64,000 nucleotides of DNA. Origin: Cocos nucifera. Lineage: Eukaryota > Streptophyta > Magnoliopsida > Arecales > Arecaceae. The stretch lies in the NCBI GenBank assembly GCA_006176705.1, contig QRFJ01000492.1:443001-507000 (forward strand). Direction: 5' to 3'. Within the stretch, counting starts at the first letter, position 1; each line of letters starts with the position of its first letter. Under the pieces are notes generated by a model. The model saw only the letters and a program-made list of their open reading frames with translations, had not been told where the DNA came from and searched no databases. The translations under genes and the position numbers were made by a program. Below are positions 57,541 to 64,000 of the stretch, piece after piece.

Positions 57541-58084
57541 TCAGGATTCCATCACCAGCTACTAACCTATAGCCATTTGAATCCAGTCTGCTCAGTGAGA
57601 TAAGATTTTATCTAAAGTTAGGTATATATCGAATCTCTCCCAGTCTCCTCACTGCACCATCATGTATCCTCTAGCTGACCATCTTGATGACTCTGATCAC
57701 ATAGCTCGATTCATCTGGTAGATAAATAGTGCGCTGACTACTCTCTAGGAAGTCAAACTACTCCTCTCTATAAAAAATATGATATGTGCATGCAGAATCT
57801 AAAATTCACTACTGAAAAGAAGTTGATACCTCATCAGATATCTCTAGGATATCATCCTCTGACTTGATACTGGCTGTCGCTATAGTAGCGCTCGTTCAAT
57901 CCCTGAGCTGTGGGCAATTTCTAACAAGATGCCCCAATTCATCACATTGGTAGCATCTGATCTTGCTAGGATCACTCATCTTGGATCTGGATTATCCTCC
58001 TCGCAATCCTCTATCACTCCATCTGCTACTACCTGCTCATCCAAAAATCACTAAAGCTGAGCTATCATCATCTGAGCTCGAAGC
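57541..58084 (-). pseudogene. E gag knuckle and protease (no downstream pol)
   Basis: A perfect zinc knuckle CYQCDELGHLVRNC is at 57914-57955 (CX2CX4HX4C). The protease active-site block is ILDSACTYHI (DSG is DSA) near 57800. After it come recognisable but frameshifted pieces (IYLPDESS; DGAVRRLGEIRYIPN; LISLSRLDSNGYRLVAGDG; RGYYYLVGS), typical of Tnt1-type copia proteases. The N-terminal gag is cut at 58084 by B4. The absence of pol between protease and PPT suggests a non-autonomous gag-protease derivative. Confidence 0.75.
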
Positions 58085-60305
58085 TGAAGGAAAAAATCTA
58101 TTTTTTGGATCAGATTCATTCAGATCTGATTAGATCAGGAGGGATATTTCAAAAATTTTACCTCTAAGATCCTAATCAGATCTGAGACTCTTCAGATCTG
58201 ATCTTATTGATTTGAGAAGAAAAATAAAAATAATAATTAAATCTAATTTAATTATATCTTTGTTTTGGATAATCCAATTATCTTGTGATGATCTAGATGT
58301 TTGCCTGAGGTTCTGGATGTAGCTACACAAGTGCCTGACCTCTATCGGTATCCACTCAGATAAGATCTGAAGATCTTCTCCTTCTCAATCAATCCTTCAA
58401 AAATTAGATCTAGGTATAATCTTGAAGGTCTTCAAAACTGCTTTTGAAGAGCAGCCATTATCTCTTGCAGTAGTGCTGCCTTCTTCCTTTTCTAGCACCT
58501 TTCACTTGCTTGGATCGCACCTTGTTCATGCCCAAAAGACCTTGGGCTTGGAGAGGAGATAGAGGACCAGAGGATGGCATGAAGGAGGGAAAGGGCCTAT
58601 GTGGCATGGGCTAAAGGCAGAAGAATTGAATTATAGGCACAGACGGGGTTTATATAGACCTTGCTGCACCATGTAGTGCCACATCATCCCGACCAATCAC
58701 GGCCCTTTATGTAATCAGATCTAAATCTGATTCATGGGATGACATCATCTAATCCAATCAGATGAGAGATCCTCAAAACTCTCCTTAGGTGGTGCCAAGA
58801 CTGGGTCAAACAAGACTTCTTAGCGCCACACAGTTTAATCCCCTGAAGCAACCTGGAGTCCCTCCTTTCTATCTGCTTTTTAGTAGGGGGACAAGTCCCC
58901 AAGTACTCTCCTATGGGTGCATGATACATGGGCAGATGTCTAAGTATCCAGGGTCAACATTTGACCAATGTTCATAGACAAGGCAAGTGACGAAAAATGG
59001 TAGGTGTTATCTTAAATTTATCTCATAAATTAAGACAACCCTTTTCTGACCTGGACAAGCTCCAGTCAGACCAAGTAAAGGTTCCTGAGTGAGCCCAAAC
59101 ACATTTGGCTCAGTCGAGACATGCTTTAATGATTATTAAAGGAGAACATTAGGCTCAATCATGTGCTAACATGATTTTCTTGAATCTAATTGAATCTTAT
59201 TCAAATCAATTGAATTGGGTTAATCCAATTGATGATATCCAGATCCAAACTCTTATTGGTTTGATCTAATTAGATTCAGTTCCATATGGTAATGGGATAT
59301 GTCATGATCTCTATCATCGACATCATTGAAATACCTTTTGATGGATCAAAATTTTTTTGATTCAGACAACTAGTAGGATCGATCATCCAAATTATTCTAA
59401 TTGCTCTCAAAATCCACCAGTGACACCTAGCAGCATATGGAGGCAACCCATCAGAATTGATAGCAAATCTCTTGGTACAGTTACCAGTGTGATTAAGTTC
59501 CTCTATCTTGAACCTCGACTGGATTAGGGTTAAGGTGATCACATCAAACCCAAATTTTTGTCATATGAATTAATCATTCGATTCAAGTCCAATGTGAAAA
59601 CCCTAATAGAAACTCTTTCTATTATTTCACTCTACCATGGCCATGGGCTTATGGACTTGATTCTCATGATCATCATAGGACTGCTCCTCATCTATCGAGA
59701 TAGATAGATCTCCTATTGGTGTAATCCAATTCCCACAATGAACATGTTATAGCCAACATATGCCTCAGAATTCCAAATGGCTAGGAGACCGAGTTATGGT
59801 GTAGTCAAATTATAACATCCTCAAGGTGAACTATCGATGCACCTCAGATCAAAGAATCAGACACACTACTGCAGCTTCGAGCCAGTCATTGACGAGAAGC
59901 TAGATTTTCTCATGACTGCTCGAGGTGGTCATGCTCAGTGCCCTCGTTCTCTAATGAGTACCTATACTCTCACTCTGATGTCTCTACACCATATACTCAA
60001 GACTCATCTATCCAAAAGAAGCGATCATACACCAATCTTCTGGATCAATCACCATCCTCATGATGATCCTATGGTCGAAAGCATTTTATGAGTTAATAAT
60101 GAAAATTAATATCTTAAATTTTTAACACTTGTAAATATGAATTATCATTACCATTAACTCAAGGGATGTATCACAGACACTTTCGAATATACAATGTGAT
60201 AGAAAATAATTTATTTTATTATTTATAATTAAAATTATAATTTTATCCTTAAAAGTGTATTACAAGTGTTAGCCAATCTGGCTTCTAGGGCACATATATC
60301 TAACA
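58085..60305 (-). repeat. B4 3' LTR (2221 bp)
   Basis: Plus-strand TGAAGGAAAAAATC… to …TATCTAACA. Collinear with the B1 LTR. The TATA box is at 58648-58656. The U3 palindrome has lost its second arm: GGAGTCCC near 58855 runs straight into other sequence, about 50 bp shorter than in B1. Confidence 0.9.
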
Positions 60306-62039
60306 AACTCCCACTTGACCAAAAGTCAATTGGCTATAAATCTAAGTCCCATCTTCTCAGGATGGGCTTCGATCTTCTACTGGCCTAGTGGCTTTGTAAG
60401 TGAATCTGCCGCATTATCTATGGAGTCGACTCTCTTGACCTCGACGTAACCTTTCTCAAGGTAATCGTGGATGAGGTGGTATCGCCGCTCGATGTGCTTG
60501 GATTTCTGATGAGACCTCGGCTCCTTAGCAAAAGCTATGACGCCATTATTATCGCAGTACAGAGGAATTGCATCCGATGGCATCACTCCAATCTCTACGG
60601 CAAACTTCTTGTACCAGAATGCCTCCTTCATAGCTTCTAACGTAGCGATTTACTCTACTTCCATGGTGGAATCTGCTATCACTGTCTGCTTAGAACTCTT
60701 CCAACTGACAGCACCACCATTACACACAAATAGACTCCCAAATGTCGACTTTCGATCATCTATATTGGACATAAAATCCGAATTTGTATAATCCTGGACT
60801 TGTAGTTCTCCATTACCAAAAACCAACATCATATCCTTTGTTCTTCTCAAGTACTTAAGAATACATTTCACAGAAGTCCAGTGCTCTTCATCTGGATTCG
60901 ACTGATATCTGCACGTGACACTCACAGCATGGGCTATATCAAATCGTATACATAACATGGCATACATGAGGCTCCCTATTCCTGAAGCATAAGGGATCTT
61001 GCTCATGCGTTCAATCTCCTTAGGTGTGTTGGCACACATTTTCTTGGAGAGATGAATGCCATCTCTGAAGGGTACCAATCCCCTCTTGGAATTTTTCATG
61101 CTAAACCTCTTTAGCACTTCCTCTATGTACATCTTCTGTGAAAGACCTAGTATCCTATTCGGTCTATCTCTATAGATCTTAATTCCTAGAATAAAGGATG
61201 CTTTTTCTTGATCTTTCATAGAGAATTCTTTAGATAACCATATTTTAACTATGGTCAACATGGAAATATCATTCCTAATAAGAAGGATATCATCCACGTA
61301 CAGTACGAGGAAGATAATAGCGCTCCCACTGACCTTTTTGAAAATACATGATTCCTCCTCGTTCTTGATGAAATCAAATAATTTGATCACATCATTAAAA
61401 CAAGTATTCCAGCTCCGAGATGCTTGCTTAAGTTCATATATGGACCTTTGCAGCTTGCATACTTTGTGATCAACATCACTGGATGTGAAACCTAGTGGCT
61501 GTTCCATATAGATATCTTCCTCAAGATATCCATTTAAGAATGCCATTTTTACGTCCAATTGTCATATTTCAATCGAAATAGACTACAACAGCAAGCAATG
61601 TGTAGATGGATTTTAGCATGGCTACTGGCGAAAAGGTATCCTGATAGTCAATTCCTTCGTGCTGACTATACTCTTTTGCCACTAATCTAACTTTGAATGT
61701 CTCCACATTCCCATCTACACCAATCTTTCTCTTATAAATTCATTTACAGCTAATAGGTATTATACCTTCTGGTAGATCTACCAAGGTCCAAACTTGGTTT
61801 GAGTGCATCAAGTCAATTTCTGACTTCATTGCCTCTAACCATTTCTCAAAGTCGATATCCGATATCACCTCGTCATAGGTTTTGGGATCATCACCATGAA
61901 CCCCATTACCTACGAGGAACATTTTCTCTACTTCCTCTGAAATAGCACCTAAGTATCTCTCCAGGGGATAGAAAACTCTTTTTGATCTATGAGGTGGAGG
62001 AGGTAGTGATTGTATTGGCTCAACCTGATTTTGTTCCAT
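60306..62039 (-). pseudogene. B4 RT and RNase H (with PPT)
   Basis: The PPT is at 60306-60320. RNase H at 60377-60631 has FWYKKFAVEIGVMPSDAIPL, YCDNNGVIAFAKEPRS and HIERRYHLIHDYLEKGYVEV. The 302-codon frame 60650-61558 covers most of RT and the RNase H start: MDVKMAFLNGYLEEDIYMEQ (motif-A Asp at the second residue), YELKQASRSWNT, YVDD at 61289-61300, SKQTVIADSTMEVE. The RT start at 61740-62039 has DFEKWLEAMKSEIDLMHSNQ. A frameshift lies near 61565 (a 2-base deletion beside ATTTCAATCG) and further stops in 61560-61740. Confidence 0.92.
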
Positions 62040-62099
62040 AGGGTCCTTAGCTCATTATTGCTCTTATGAGATTTTTTTCTCAAGCTTGATCTGCTTTCC

Positions 62100-62996
62100 A
62101 ATACCACCATCTTGAATTAACTATTTTTCAAGAAAGATGGCATGTCGACTCACAATCACATTGTGGTCTTCTAGAATGTAGAAATAATATCCTAATAACC
62201 CTTTAGGATATCCAATGAATCGAGCTCTAAAAGACCTATAGTCTAACTTATCCGCTTATTGTCTTTTGACATGAGCCGGACAACCCCAAATTTTGAGATG
62301 ACTCAGACTTGATTTCTTACCGTGCCATATCTCATACAGTGTGGTAGAAATGATTTTAGAGAGAACCCTATTTAGTAAATATATAGCAGTTAACAGACTA
62401 TGTTCCTATAGAAAATTAGGAAGGTCTGTGAAGCTCATCATAGATCGGACCATATCTACTAGGATCTGGTTCCTCCATTCTAAAATCTCATTGAGTTGAG
62501 GTGTTTCAGGTGGAATCCATTGAGAGACTATGCCATTTTGCTTGAGATATTCCAAAAATTTTTGACTAAAGTATTCACCTCCTCGATCTGATCGAAGAAC
62601 CTTAATGGATTTTTTAGTTTGCTTTTCAACTTCATGTCTGAATTTCTTAAACTTTTCAAAGGTTTCAGACTTGTGCCTCATAAGATACACATACCCATAC
62701 TAAGATAGATCATTGATAAAGGTTATGAAGTAGTCAAAGTTGCCTCTAGCCGGCACATCAAATGGGCCGCATACATCAGTATGTACTAGGGCAAATAGTT
62801 TTATGGCCCTTTCCCCATGTCCTACAAAAGGGAGCTTAGTCATTTTGCCATGAAGACATGATTCACAAATTGGATATGACTCGAAAGTCAACGGACTCAA
62901 TAGCTCGATTTTCTTCAATTTGTTAATCCTGTCTTCTGCTATATGATCTAGCCTTAGGTGCCATAGATACCTATCATTTGGACTATCCCTGGGTCA
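62100..62996 (-). pseudogene. B4 integrase
   Basis: Pre-integrase and zinc part at 62700-62918: ICESCLHGKMTKLPFVGHGE (Cys pair intact), ALVHTDVCGPF with the first Asp. The core continues in another frame at 62406-62690: VLRSDRGGEYFSQKFL with the second Asp, WIPPETPQLNEILEWRNQ with the Glu. The C-terminal part at 62100-62400 is broken by stops. The triplet TGA at 62994-62996 sits at the protease/integrase boundary, as in B1 and B3. Confidence 0.88.
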
Positions 62997-63683
62997 TTTT
63001 GATCTTATACATTCATATTTTGCTCGATATTAAAGATAGATACATCAATATATAACTGGTAGAGACCGTTAATAAGAAAATCACTTGCAATTTTATTTCC
63101 TTCAAAAAGAATATTACAATGGTCCTTAAGAAAACTAATTACATAGCCTTCTTGTGGTAAACATGAAATAGAAATCAAATTCCTGCTTGCAGCAGACAAA
63201 CAATAACAATCCCTAAGTACTAAATCTAAGCCAGATGGTAGTCGAAGAGGGTAGGTTCCCACGGCCACAGCAGCAATTCTTACTCCATTTTTGATGTATA
63301 GGATTATCTCACCATCCCTCAGCCTCCTGCTATCCTTAAGATCCTGCATGAAAGTGCACAAATGAGCACTAGAACCAGAGTCAAACACCCAACTGGATGT
63401 AGAAAAAATTGTAAGGTTAGATTCAATAACGAGCATACCTCCAGAAGGACCTGTCTCCTTCTTATTTTTCAGGATGGCTAGGTATGTAGGGCAATTCCGC
63501 TTCCAATGGCCGTCAGTATTACAATAAAAATATTTTTCTTTGTCAGCAGCTTTCTTCTTCAGCTCTGTCTTCTTTTTCTTTCCACCTTCCACTTTCTATT
63601 TTTTCACAGACTTCTTCTTCTTTTCAAAATGCTTTTTCTTTGGAAGAAGTCCATTCCATAGCAAGTACTGAGCCTTTAGAACC
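62997..63683 (-). pseudogene. B4 gag C-terminal part and protease
   Basis: Open over 195 codons (63005-63592): a Lys-rich stretch (KKKKTELKKKAADKEK), knuckle region KYFYCNTDGHWKRNC (Tyr at 63540-63542 in place of the first Cys, other ligands intact), then protease SSWVFDSGSSAHLC with DSG intact and GTYPLRLPSGLDLVL. A one-base deletion near 63008 makes a TAA before the boundary TGA. Gag is truncated upstream at 63683. Confidence 0.88.
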
Positions 63684-64000
63684 AAACTACTTTGGGCATG
63701 GAGAGGAGAGGGAGAAGATGGGCTTGGCATGGAGGAGGGGAGAGAGGCAGCCCCAGGGAGTAGGAATTGTTCTCATGTGTTTTTTGAGTTGGGCGTAGGG
63801 TCTTATTTATAGACTATGCATGATCCAACTCCTCTTCTTTCCAACCAATCACAACTCTTTGTAAAATTAGATCTAAATCTGATTGGTCAGAATAGAGTCC
63901 CTTGGATTCCTCCTTAGATGGCATCTAAGACCAGTCAAACTTGGTTCTTAGGAGGAGTCTACTTGGAATCCAAAAAGGAGATGGAGTCCCTATCCAATAG
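63684..64000 (-). repeat. B4 5' LTR remnant (window edge)
   Basis: Collinear with about 9790-10150 of the B1 LTR (GGGCATGGAGAGGAGAG…, then a stretch with TAGATCTAAATCTGATTGG). It includes the first arm of the U3 palindrome near 63981 (GGAGTCCC). It joins gag with ACC shared at the breakpoint. Confidence 0.8.

Larger units (their letters stand above)
58085..64000 (-). mobile_element. Copia element B4 (internal deletion; runs off the window)
   Basis: Family-B element: 3' LTR, PPT, RNase H, RT, integrase, protease and the C-terminal part of gag, then at 63681-63683 an abrupt jump into 5' LTR sequence. The deletion removes N-terminal gag, leader, PBS and the U5 end of the LTR. It has the only intact DSG protease motif in family B here. 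It is inserted in E (left flank GAAGC, 58080-58084). Confidence 0.88.

Overview
The window is a nest of plant retrotransposons, with no host gene, rRNA or tRNA that I can support. The sequence is AT-rich. Almost every coding trace belongs to a Ty1/copia polyprotein (gag, protease, integrase, reverse transcriptase, RNase H, in that order). The primer-binding sites resemble the 3' end of plant initiator-Met tRNA (TGGTATYAGAGC type). It also holds a hAT transposase remnant and a Sirevirus-type element with an env-like gene. This points to a seed plant, and I would guess a monocot, possibly a palm. That guess is impressionistic, because no host gene confirms it. Coding remnants are broken by stops, frameshifts and deletions; no element looks autonomous.

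Element names used here are my own. A1 and A2 are family A (2.2-2.5 kb LTRs). B1-B4 are family B (2.2-2.3 kb LTRs, about 10.4 kb full length). C, F and E are other copia elements, and D is the Sirevirus.

Layout, left to right. 1-5636: A1 (minus), right part only. 5637-7401: gag end and LTR of C (minus), into which A1 inserted. 7402-9352: part of the A2 3' LTR. 9353-15087: B1 (minus), lying in that LTR. 15088-23525: the rest of A2 (minus), which inserted into a hAT transposase gene (23526-23776, plus). 23777-24739: probable hAT 3' flank and unassigned DNA. 24740-26299: F (minus), whose LTR is split by B2. 26300-47033: B2 (minus), a near-full-length copy whose 3' LTR is split by B3 (27564-37947, plus), the most complete copy. 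47034-47355: rest of the F LTR. 47356-48004: unassigned DNA with a diverged direct repeat. 48005-about 56050: Sirevirus D (plus). About 56051-58084: E (minus). 58085-64000: B4 (minus), running off the edge.

The order of events can be read from the nesting. F preceded B2, which preceded B3. The hAT gene preceded A2, which preceded both B1 and C, and C preceded A1. E preceded B4. Five-base target duplications support B2 (AAAAT/AGAAT) and B3 (TTAGT/TCAGT).

The most interesting signals are in family B. Three of four copies carry a TGA at the same protease/integrase boundary position. All four have lost the first zinc-knuckle cysteine. A palindrome lies about 200 bp upstream of the LTR TATA box. 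A large leader hairpin has a counterpart in family A. I found nothing I would call a new multi-gene system.
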